Assembly: GCF_033473495.1 (NCBI RefSeq)
Contig: NC_088938.1
Span: 2,790,001 to 2,854,000, forward strand
Reading direction: 5' to 3'
Length of the DNA: 64,000 bases
Source: Cercospora beticola
Taxonomy: Eukaryota; Ascomycota; Dothideomycetes; Mycosphaerellales; Mycosphaerellaceae
Part shown: one piece after another, positions 45,001-54,900 of the stretch
How the letters are laid out: each line of letters opens with the position of its first letter
How positions within the stretch are numbered: position 1 is the first letter of the stretch
The notes under the pieces: model-generated
Told to the model about the DNA's origin: nothing
Seen by the model: the letters and a program-made list of their open reading frames with translations, nothing else
Database searches by the model: none
Made by a program: the position numbers and the translations under genes

Positions 45001-46263
45001 AGCGCAACTGGCCTTGCTGTCGAATCTGTCAACTCAATTCGCACTATTTCGATCTTCTCTCTAGAGGAAGAGGCAGTGAACATCTACCACCGCGCTCTCA
45101 AGAAGCCATACGAAGCTACACTCAAGTCTATTCTACACAGCAATGCGTGGCTTGCCACTGCTTACAGTGTGGCCAACCTTGTCTATGCTCTGGCCTACTA
45201 TTGGGGTTCGCGGAACATCATCGAAGGGTATGCCAGCCAGAAGGAATTCTTCATCGTTCTCCCTGCTCTGCTCTTCAGCGCGCAGACATGTGGTCAACTC
45301 TTCGCTCTAGCGCCAGACTTCTCCAAGTCTCGCGTTTCAGCCAGTCGACTGCTTGATCTCCTTGACATCGGCAGGCAGAACCACACTCTGACCCAGAACG
45401 ATATCCATACGTCTCCCAAGAAGCTCGCAGCAAGCACTGGCTATGCAGCCCAAGCGGAGAAGGACGTTGAGCTGGGCACTGAAAAGCCTGATCTGCCACG
45501 CACGGGAGGCACTGCTGTCAAATTTGACAGTGTCCGTTTCTCCTACCCAGCTCGCCCTGACACCGAAGTTCTGAAGGGCTTAGACCTCAACATCAAGCCA
45601 GGCCAGTTCGCCGCCTTGGTCGGTCCCTCTGGAGCGGGCAAGAGCACCATAATCTCTCTCATCGAACGCTTCTACCGTCCATCGTCGGGTCTCATCACTC
45701 TGGATGACCGCAACATTGGCGCCTCTATCTCGCCATCTTTCCGCAACGAGATCGCTCTCGTGCCACAAGAAAGCGTCATGTTCGAAGGAACACTGCGCTT
45801 TAATTTGTCCCTTGGTGCTCGCCCAGACCAGGAACATGTCTCCGACGCCGAGATTGAAGAAGCTTGCAGGCTGGCCAACATCCACGATACCATCAAGGCA
45901 CTTCCTGAAGGTTACGATACCCGCTGCGGCCCCAACGGCAATCAATTCTCCGGTGGCCAGCGCCAAAGACTCTCCATTGCTCGGGCGTTGTTACGTCAGC
46001 CACGACTTCTACTTCTCGACGAGTCAACTTCTGCTCTCGATAGCGAGTCTGAAAAGATGGTTCAGGACGCATTGGAGAACGTGCGAAAGAGCGGTGAGGT
46101 GACTGTCGTTGCCATAGCTCATCGGCTGCATACGATTGAGAAGGCGGACTGCATTTTCGTCATCGAAGATGGCAAGTGTACCGCAAAAGGTACACATCAG
46201 GTGTTATTGAGAGACAGCGAGAGCTATCGAACGAATGCACTGCATCAAGTGCTTGGCGATTAG
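42066..46263 (+). CDS. Full-size ABC-B (MDR-type) transporter, candidate siderophore exporter
   Basis: Three exons: 42066-42089, 42141-43107 and 43166-46263, with introns of 51 bp (GTAAGT...CCTAG) and 58 bp (GTTTGT...TCGTAG), giving 1362 residues. The layout is TMD-NBD-TMD-NBD. NBD1 has Walker A GQSGSGKST (about 418), signature FSGGQKQR (565) and LLLDEATSALD. NBD2 has GPSGAGKST (1150), FSGGQRQR (1258) and LLLDESTSALD. Both catalytic sites look intact. A charged linker rich in Glu, Lys and Ser joins the halves. ABC-B transporters adjoin NPS6/SidD-type siderophore clusters in several fungi and are thought to export siderophores or recycle breakdown products. It diverges from the SidF-like gene and ends the cluster on the right. 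A general drug-efflux role is the alternative. Confidence 0.88.
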
Positions 46264-46805
46264 GCTCTTCAGGCTTCCTACTATGGAAGGTGCTGCTGTG
46301 TGCTTTCCTCTGAATTGTGATAGAGCTTAATATGAAGCAGGTACTCCCGGTAGTGGTACAGGACTTTCCTCACTGCCGACTGGCGAGCTTCTGAAAACAA
46401 GTCCATCTCACTAATAATTTTCGAAAGTGCCAAGTCCATTCTCACATGCCAAACACTACCAGACACCCTGCGGGTGCACGACCTTCGCAAAGAATGGCTC
46501 CGCATATCAGGTATGAATTTGGTCCCGACAGAGTGCAAAGAGAATGCGGCTCGCTTCTCTGTTGTGCAAACATGCGATGCAAGACTTGCAGCTGGCTCGC
46601 ACCACACCTAGATCATCAAAGTTGGAGGCTTGCAGCGATAGCTCATGTGGCGTGGCATTTGCATGAGAGGACCCCCTCACCTCACCTCCCGCCACCAATT
46701 CAAGCAGCATTAAATCACAGCAGCTCTCGTCACAATCTCTTTCTCTTCATATTACTGACCGCAGTGTAAAAGGTATTGTTTGAACTCAAGCACTAGATCT
46801 CCGCC
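46264..46805. other. Intergenic region at the right edge of the siderophore cluster
   Basis: It holds the 3' UTR of the ABC transporter and the promoter of the DUF2236 gene. No gene or exact ATCWGATAA motif is visible. Confidence 0.4.
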
Positions 46806-48561
46806 ATGCCTCAGTACTTCTATCTCGACGCCAATATCAAAGCACACGTGCCTGAATCTCAATACAAACGAACTCAGCGACCAGAAGAGAGCAACGACTA
46901 TGCCGCAGGAGACATTATTGAAGCGTGGGATCATGTCTTCCGCTGGGATAAAGACTGCATCTCAGACGGCACAATGCAAATCTGGCGCTCTCGAGGCGAC
47001 GCTCTCGCAGACGCAGCTCTGCCCGAAATCAAAGGCCCTGCCGGAGATGCAGGTGGATCAGACTTACTTGCAAGACTCGAAGCTGCAGCGAACAAACCAA
47101 AGCCAGCAAAAGAGGTGACAGCTCTCTGGGAACAGCTCAACTCCATTGGCCAGACTCCCTTCAGCTACGACCGCGAACAGATCTTGCGTGGACAAGCAGT
47201 GTTCTACCGCTATGCACCTCAAATCTTGGCTTCGTTGTTGCAATTCAGTCTATCAGCAGGCTTTTCATCGCCCAGTATTTCCAGGCTGCTGAATCTGACA
47301 AGCTATCTGGTGCCACCCATGAGTTCGACACCAGAAGGTGAAGCGCCGCGGATCTCAAAAGCAAGCAATGATCGGACGTATATGCGACTCATGGAGACGA
47401 CACAGTTCGTTCTGGATTGCATGTCAAAGGATGCGATGGAAGTCGACAATGCTGGCTGGAGATCGGCTGTTCGAGTGAGATTGCTTCATGCCACGATGCG
47501 TAGCCGACTCCTCGCCAGAGTTCGCGGACAAATGTCGAAGCTGCCTGATCCTCCATATCGTGAAGACCGAGACGGAGTGCCGCTCAGTCAAGAGGACATG
47601 GCTGGAACTTTAGCTAGCTTTAGTGGCGCACCTCTGTTGAATGTGATGAAGGTTGGTATCATGCCTAGTCTACAAGAATGCGAAGACTACACTGCTCTCT
47701 GGAGGGTGATAGGGTATTACATGGGTAAGTTCAGAAGCAAATCAGAAGCCCAAAGAAGTCTGCCGTACTTACAAACAACACCTAGGCATCGACACCGAAA
47801 TCCTCAGCGCCCACATGTCCTCCTGGCACCAATGTAGCCGCCTCACCGCCTGCTCAATCGTCAACATCTTCGCAGGCGAAAGCTTCGCACCACCCGCAGT
47901 CCATTTCCCCATGAACAAAGCCGACGTCCCCAAATACCTCCAGATCCAACATCAGAACTCCGCCACAACCTCTACCAACGGCACGAAACCAGACGTCTAC
48001 ACAACCCCCGCAACCCTTCCCGTTCTCTACAGTGTTGTAAACCGTTGGCCCTCACCTTTTACCTTCCAGGACCAAGCAGCAGCAGCGAGACGGCTCATGG
48101 GTGAAACGCTCGCAGACTGGCTTTCCGTACCTCGAACCTCTCTGCCCAGGAAAGTCTATTTGTATACCAGCTTCGCGGTTCTCAATATACCACCGACATT
48201 CTCGCAATACTATCGTTCGGGCTGGGACGCAAAGCGTCGAAATGCACTCCAGAGAAGTGCGGAGTTGGCGATATATGAACTTCTGGGAGACCGCAAGACC
48301 AAGTTCCGAGCAAGAGGAGAAGGCGAGTTTGAGCCTCGAGATGAGAAGGATGAGTTTGGGAAGGGAGAAAGAGGTTGGCTACGAGGGATTGGGATTGCTC
48401 TCGAGTGGAGCATAATTATAGGCGAGATGATATTGGTGTTGGGCATTTTAGCTCCAGTGTTAGTGCCCTTCCTGGTGTGTTCGTGGATTCTCAATGGAGC
48501 GCTTTGGGACTGGCATAAAGCTCCTTCGCTGGCGGGGTATGATGTTCTGGTACCGACTTAA
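46806..48561 (+). CDS. DUF2236 / mpaB-type ER-bound oxygenase family protein
   Basis: Exon 1 (46806-47724) and exon 2 (47786-48561) are joined in phase 1 across a 61-bp intron (GTAAGT...CCTAG), giving 564 residues. The central domain has the family features: GQAVFYRYAPQILASLL, YMRLMETTQFVLDCM, GWRSAVRVRLLHATMRSRL and SQEDMAGTLASFS. In related enzymes (latex-clearing protein, mpaB) these His/Arg helices hold a heme-like or metal centre. The C-terminus has a hydrophobic block (about 505-545) that may be one or two membrane segments. mpaB cleaves a prenyl side chain of a fungal meroterpenoid; the substrate here is unknown. Its place next to the siderophore cluster may be chance, since it lacks the iron-repressor motif. 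Confidence 0.75.
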
Positions 48562-50293
48562 ACGTGTGCAGGATTACAGCGAAGGCCATCTCATCGAACA
48601 ATTAACATCTTCTTTCGGCTCGTAAAAGCAAGGCAGCACAACTAAAATTCTTTACTTCGATAATTTACTCAGCATATTTCAACATCAGCAACACAGAAGA
48701 TCGAAAACAATAAGTCGAACCACTACTTGCCCATACCAATCAAAAGATCATTTCTCAAATCCCACCACCATGACATGAAGTCAACCACAATCACTAATCA
48801 CCCAAAACCGACCACTTTAGCCCTGTAACCACCACCACGCCGTCCCATGCCATAGAACCAGCTCCCCTAACCTACCCTGCAGACAACCAAGCCACACCGC
48901 CACTGATCACTATTCAAATTATGCCATAAGTTTCACCTTAAAAATAGCACTACCCAACATTCTGCATCTCCCATCAACTTATCCCCATATATCCCTCTGC
49001 CGATCATCCTACAAACCTCCATGCCCTTCCGACCCTCTATCCCCATAACAGAACCACGAATGTTTATTTTCGGCGCGGATGGGAAAAGGCGCATCATCTC
49101 CGAACGGCACATGCGATGACCATCGCATCGTACCGAACCAGATTTTCGAGCAACTTGTCGCCATTTCCAGGATTCTGCAATGACCGCAGGGGGAAGGACA
49201 ATTCCGACTGCCCGGTGCAAAGCCACTTTCCCGGGCAGAGAAAGAGGATCTAGAACTGCATCGTCAAATGATTACTCAATAACACAGACCTCGGTTGGTG
49301 CTAACCTTACCGGACGTCGACCAAAGTGCGGGAAGTGCTCGAACTCCAGGGACTCTCGGTCGCAGTAGACAGAGAAGGCGAAGCAAAATCGCCATCGGAA
49401 AAATCAAAGAGATCAGAAATCAACGTCGCCGATAAAAAAGTTCTTCTTCCCCAATCCTCTCTAATCACAAAACCCTACCACATACAGTAGTGTTGTGATT
49501 TGTTGAGTGTTGTGATACCACTCGCTACCTTGCCTAAATTCTCCATTCTTGCTTGCTTGCTTGCTGCTGCTTGAAATCACACATGCCACCCCGAAATTAA
49601 TAGCAGAAAACTGATGATGCAAATCCCTTCTTCCCTTGCCTTCTCTCTCCCTTCCACCCAGCAAGCCATATTCGGGTATCCCAGAACAAATCTCAAAAAA
49701 TAGGTTAAAAAACGACAGCAGAGCCAGAGCCCATGAAAACAGAAAAGCCTCTGATAAGGCCCAGCGCGTACCCATATGCAGAACAAAATTCCCCAGATGA
49801 GATAAAAAAGAGTGGACCACCCTCGGTATGCCCAAGTGATCCTTCCGACCGTTTTCAGCGGTCTTCCGTCCGGAAAGCGCTGTGGTGGTCGTGTGAGAGA
49901 GATTGGTGATTATGAACGGGTGAAGAAACAGCCGCCCGCCCGTTGGAAAAACGGTGCATCCCCGAAACGCCTACGCTAAAACCGATTCCAAATGAGTAAA
50001 GAAACGAGAGTCCATGTTGTGTTGGACGTTTTGCCAGTCTAAATGCAATGATCGCCAGTATCCACTGCTCGTTGGAGAGGATCGGCAGTCTTCCGCTCCG
50101 AGATAAATCGATAGAAACACAGCTGCATGCTTGTGTACAGGATGATGGGAAAGAAATTCAGAGATAGGCCGAGCCCGAGTGTATTAAGCCGATAGGCATG
50201 CACGGCACTCTTTGCTTCGTAAAGCTTGGAGCCGTGTTGTGCTGGATGTCCAGTGTATATTGTGTCGTGTGTTTGTTGCTGGCGGTTGTTTGC
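48562..50293. other. Gene-free convergent region
   Basis: This 1.7-kb stretch lies between the 3' ends of the DUF2236 gene and the Sok1-like gene. It is AC-rich near 48.8 kb and has a short (TTGC)n repeat near 49549-49564. ORFs at 49461-49835 and 48933-49226 show no domain signal. It may hold long 3' UTRs. Confidence 0.45.
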
Positions 50294-52393
50294 TCAGGCA
50301 TGTTGCCGTTGCTGTTGTGATGCGTCCGGTGCATCGTCACTCGGCTGAGTGTCCGCATCACCAGATGTCGAACCCTGCTCCCCCGAAGCATCGGGACTGG
50401 CCGCGGGTGTGGGCAAGCCACTCGGGACGTCTGTGACTGTGACACTAACAGGAAGCCACTTCTTACCCGGCGCATACACAGCTTGTGCCACAGGCATGGT
50501 CGGCGAAGGTGCTGCAGACTGAACCATTGTGCTTTCGCTGCCGTGCTCGGAGTTGCTATCATCCTCACGGTCAGAGATAGGCGACGAGGGCTCTTCGCAT
50601 TGATAGACGAGCTCGCCCCAAACCTGCCAATGAAGGGCGAGGATGTGCGTGAATCGTCGGATAATGTCCTCATCAGCGTCGATGGGTCCAACGGTAGTAT
50701 GAGGCACCGGCTCGCATACGGCGCCAAATCCCATTGAGTTCCGGTTGGAAGTGATGGGCGCTGGCACGAGCATGTCCTGTAAATCGAGCGCCGGCATAGT
50801 CACATGGCTTCGCACACGTGTCTGTAGCTTGGGTACAAGATTTCGCAGCAGCTCCTCCGAGTGTTGAGCAAAGGAGTCTGAGCTGGCGTGAAGAGACTCG
50901 GAAAGCCTGTGCTCGGCGTAGTTCAGGAGGTTGATGTCGAAAGGTGGGTACTGTCCTTCGGTGACCAGTAGCACGCGAACGATTTCGACAGCGATGTTGT
51001 CCAGTCTGTCGATGAAGCGACCCGAAGCACCAACGATAGCAGACACAGAGCTCTGGAGAGACTCCCTCGCACGCAGAAGGTCCGCTTCACAGGTGCCTCG
51101 CCTGCATGCCAGATCACGCAAGACATCGTAGCAGATCTGGTGGTACACACGACTGTGCAGCTCGACTCGCAATGCCCGTATCCGGTCAGCATCCAGGTAG
51201 AAAGTTTGAGGGCACATGTTGCTTGACTCGTTGCGGAGCATGTCGCGGATCAAGCCTGAAACCAGTGCATCCAGGCCCGAACTTTGATCGCATAAGTTGT
51301 TTTGCAGCCACGATCGAGCGTCCGGGAGGCTGATTTTGCCAACGTTGATTCGGTGGCTGTTGTATCTTCGCTGAAAATTGATCGTGTCCTCGATGAGTAG
51401 AGGTCGCATGTGTCGAATTTGATGATTTGCAACGTCAAGCTTCATAGCCTCGAGGATAGTCATGAGCTGTCTGAGGCCGCTGACCAGTTTCTCATGCTTG
51501 CCTTCCATTGCTCCGCGTTTGATGTCTCGTTGCATGTTGTCCACCAGGGTGTCCCGCATGGGGGCACAGTGGTTCTTGAGTACTTTGGCCAACCAGTTGC
51601 CGAGATCGATCAGGTCACAAACTCCGTTCTCGATTTGCTGCATAATGTGATCCACGTCGAGTCTCTCCGACACGGCCTTCTGATCGTAGTCGGGCACCAG
51701 CGTCTTCAGTATGTCTCGAATGGCGGCAAAGATGTTCGGTAGTCGTTGCAGAGAACCCTTCATTACTCGACTCCAGTAGACCTCATTCTCCGGTGACTGT
51801 GCTCTCCTGATCTGAACCAGCTTGCACATGACTAGCTCTGCTTCCAATGCTCTCCAATACTGATCTGCCTGTAGCATCTTTTGCCTTCCCTTGGACCCGT
51901 CCAGGTTGGGGCGGAAATGCAGCTCCCGATCGAAGTTCACATCGTGTCGTAGCTTTGGGTTGTTGATTATTCGCGGCATATCGAGCTCAGCAAGGCTCTC
52001 GGGCGTGATGGGCGGTCGTGAATCGGCGTGCTCCCAACACCAGGTTGCATGCTGAGGGCCATCGTCCATTTCCTCGTTGAGGTAGGCACGAATGTCCGAG
52101 TTGATATCCTCGTCGGTCGGTTCGGCTGATGACAGGCTCATTGGAGACGGCGGTATGGAGTCGATGTCGGTCGGTAGGGGAGTGGGTGCTTGGGCGGGCG
52201 AATATGCCATTCCATTTGTCTCGGGCGCCTGCAACCCATCTTGCGCCTCTGTCACCTGCTGTTTCTGTGATTTGCCCTGCACGGCAGCGAGGCCCTTCTC
52301 GGCAGCATATGTCGATTGCCTGCGTGCGTGAGTGGGACTCGAGAACGAGACGCCCTCAGGCTCTCTGAACTCGTGATTCTGACTCTCCTTCAT
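50294..52393 (-). CDS. Sok1-like protein with Tcp11 domain
   Basis: The frame is open from about 52500 to 50294; I take the first in-frame ATG, at 52393, giving 699 residues, but a 5' exon upstream is likely. After a disordered Pro/Ser-rich N-terminus the Tcp11 domain starts near residue 130 with PRIINNPKLRHDVNFD and ELHFRPNLDGSKGRQK, which I recognise as a conserved signature of fungal Sok1. Long helical segments follow, with ILKTLVPDYDQ and MRPLLIEDTINFQRRYN. The tail is acidic and low-complexity. In yeast, SOK1 was found as a high-copy suppressor of loss of protein kinase A. Tcp11-domain proteins are poorly understood; a role in cAMP signalling is inferred only. Confidence 0.75.
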   Translation of the reverse strand: MKESQNHEFREPEGVSFSSPTHARRQSTYAAEKGLAAVQGKSQKQQVTEAQDGLQAPETNGMAYSPAQAPTPLPTDIDSIPPSPMSLSSAEPTDEDINSDIRAYLNEEMDDGPQHATWCWEHADSRPPITPESLAELDMPRIINNPKLRHDVNFDRELHFRPNLDGSKGRQKMLQADQYWRALEAELVMCKLVQIRRAQSPENEVYWSRVMKGSLQRLPNIFAAIRDILKTLVPDYDQKAVSERLDVDHIMQQIENGVCDLIDLGNWLAKVLKNHCAPMRDTLVDNMQRDIKRGAMEGKHEKLVSGLRQLMTILEAMKLDVANHQIRHMRPLLIEDTINFQRRYNSHRINVGKISLPDARSWLQNNLCDQSSGLDALVSGLIRDMLRNESSNMCPQTFYLDADRIRALRVELHSRVYHQICYDVLRDLACRRGTCEADLLRARESLQSSVSAIVGASGRFIDRLDNIAVEIVRVLLVTEGQYPPFDINLLNYAEHRLSESLHASSDSFAQHSEELLRNLVPKLQTRVRSHVTMPALDLQDMLVPAPITSNRNSMGFGAVCEPVPHTTVGPIDADEDIIRRFTHILALHWQVWGELVYQCEEPSSPISDREDDSNSEHGSESTMVQSAAPSPTMPVAQAVYAPGKKWLPVSVTVTDVPSGLPTPAASPDASGEQGSTSGDADTQPSDDAPDASQQQRQHA

Positions 52394-54900
52394 GTCTGCT
52401 GCGTGTACCGCCTGCAGTGCCGCAACTTTTCGTTCACTTTCTTCCTCACAAGCCCGCAAAGAGTCGATTAGGCCGGTAGTACGAGTGGATGGAGCATCGG
52501 ATTAAGTATGCCCGCGGGTGTGAGTGTCTGAGACGGGTCGAGGTGGTAGCAGTAGCAGCAGGCTAGCAGCAGGTTCGTCAGCACAGTACATGGCACGAGT
52601 GTGCTCCAGACAAAGCCATGACGGCACGGCAGGCTGCATCACGACAGCTGCTGTCCGACGCGAGGGCTGGGAGGGCGAGGGTGCTATTCGAGAGGGACGG
52701 GCGTGGCTCACCTGTGGTAGCTCGTTGTCCTCGGGATGGGCGAGGTGACGGTGGTGCCGTGGTGCAGAGGATTGGCGTGCGAGCAGAGCAGCGCGAATGC
52801 AGTGGTGGTGGTGGATGGGTGTGACCAGCGGACGGGAGCGGACAGACGGTCGACAAAGGAAAGCGGCAGCAGCAGTTTGGGCGATGGAGGCAGGAGGGTG
52901 GTGGCACGGAGGTGTGAGTGGTGCAGAAGAAAAGGGCGAAAGGCTCAAGGCGAAAGACGAAAGGAACGAATGGGTCGGGATGGGATGGGTGTCAGTTGGT
53001 AGGATAGGATGAGAGCAGCAACAGTCGCAGTCGCAGTAGCGGAGGCAGCGAGCCAGCAGGTGTGATGGAAGACAAGAAACGCTCCGGCCGGGAACAGTAG
53101 CGTCGCCAGGCTCTAACTAGGGCTTTCGCGCGCTGCGCTGCACTGGCTCGACGGCTGCGCCGAGTTTAGGTTTGGCGGTGGGACATGCAAGAATGCGCAG
53201 AGCAGAAGGGATCGCAGACGGCGACACGCAGAAGCAAGGCACGGCGAGCGAACGCGCTGCCCAGGCCCATCCTTGCTGACGCTGCGCATACTTCCCACCA
53301 AGCTCCAAGAAACTCGTTTTGGCCCTCGCGCCTGAAAGGGGGTGCCTACCAACTGCTGCCATCGGAGCCCATTGTGATGCTGTTTCTCATAATCTGCTCT
53401 CGGGCTTTTCGTCGACCAGCCCCAACCCAGGCTGTTGCACATCGATCAGGTTAGCCAGCGTCGCCCATCCCTGAGTCGTGCAGCGCGCGGAGAGTGGGTG
53501 CGGTGCAGACTGTGCGTCTCTTCCAGCAGAGAAGATGCTGCAGTCGACGAGCAGCACTTGCTGCTGCACTGTCCGTGGCGAGCCAGTCGTGCAGCGCGCC
53601 GCTGCTGGTGCGCGATGGTGCATATGCGTGTGAGGCGAACGAGACACGCCCGAATGCATCAGATGACGCCGGCGATGCTGGACAAGCAAATCACCCAACC
53701 CCGATGCCCCCTCGGCGCGGCAGTTGCGAGGCGCTAGTGGCTGGTTTATTTCGGATCCTGCCCTGAAGAGCCTCATTATCGACTTCACTCGCCAAAGCAG
53801 CGCGTTGTCGTCGTCACTTGCATTGCATCGCAGCGCAGCCCATCCCATCCGTCGCTGTGCCGTGCGGCGTATTACGTGCCGCTGAACCATGACCAGAGTC
53901 AATGGCGACACGCTCCCTCCATGCTCTGCATCGCGGGGAGCCTCCTGGGACATGTCTTGGGACGGGCCAAACTTGCGCAAAGTGTACCTGACGACCTGCA
54001 GCTTCCAGAACTCCGCCACACACCACCACCAAGTCCTTCCCGGCCACGCCGCCCTCGACACGGCCAACGTCACGCGACATGCATTACGACCACCCGCACG
54101 TAATAGCAGCTGCTCGCTGCGTGTGGCCATCGCTCCGTCGTCGTGCAGCTGCATCGCATGAATGATGAGGCCACTCGCTGCGCGTCGCCGCCAAGCCTGC
54201 TAGTCCGCCCTGTCAGAGGTCGAGTTTCAGCGCGCATCTGGAGATGGTGCCAGTGCCACTGCTCCCGCACATTGCACCCGCCCGCGACTCGGTTCGACAT
54301 CTTCGATGCGATTGCGCTGCACGGCACTCACGATACTTTTCGCTCTGACATCGGCACACGGCGCGACGGGGTGGTTCGGGAACGCAGATCTGCAACGCAA
54401 CGCCCTCACCCGAGCAACAGCCTCACTCTTGACCACGCTTCCACGTGCAGCCGACACCGCTGCACATTATCATGATTCGAGCAGATGGTGCGCTGCATTG
54501 TTGCCTTCACCAAAATTGCTGTCGCCCGTCATCGCGCCGCCTGCCGAAGAGTGCGACAATGACCTTGTCCGGACCGTCGACTCTGCCACCGGATGCAAGG
54601 ATTCCATGCTCTCGGCACCTGTCCCTAATCAATGCTAGGGCTGTCTTCGCCTCGCCTCGCCAATCTCAGCACCGCTGTGCTCCGCGAGCAACTGTGTGGC
54701 TGCGCGAAGCTATACAAAGACGTCAAGCCGTGCACTGACAAACAACCATCGGAGCACCGCATCTGTGGTGGCGCCGTGACTGATCTCCACTGAGAACGAA
54801 TAGCTTGCCTCCACATTTCCTGTCTGACTGCGGCATGGCCTGCGACGCCATGTACGCAGCTCGCCATCCTGATATCCGATGGGCTACAGAACTTGAAGCA
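52394..54900. other. GC-rich gene-free region upstream of the Sok1-like gene
   Basis: It probably contains the long promoter and 5' UTR of the Sok1-like gene, including GC-rich AGC/GTG-type simple sequence at 52540-52800. ORFs up to 255 codons occur on both strands (for example 53387-54154 minus), but they overlap each other and have compositions typical of GC-rich non-coding DNA. I find no tRNA-like or repeat structure. Confidence 0.45.

Noticed and set aside
49549..49565. (TTGC)n repeat
   Set aside because: A short microsatellite of a few units; ordinary slippage sequence.
53387..54154. 255-codon minus-strand ORF in the GC-rich region
   Set aside because: Equally long ORFs lie opposite it; the sequence has no conserved pattern. 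Length is explained by high GC.
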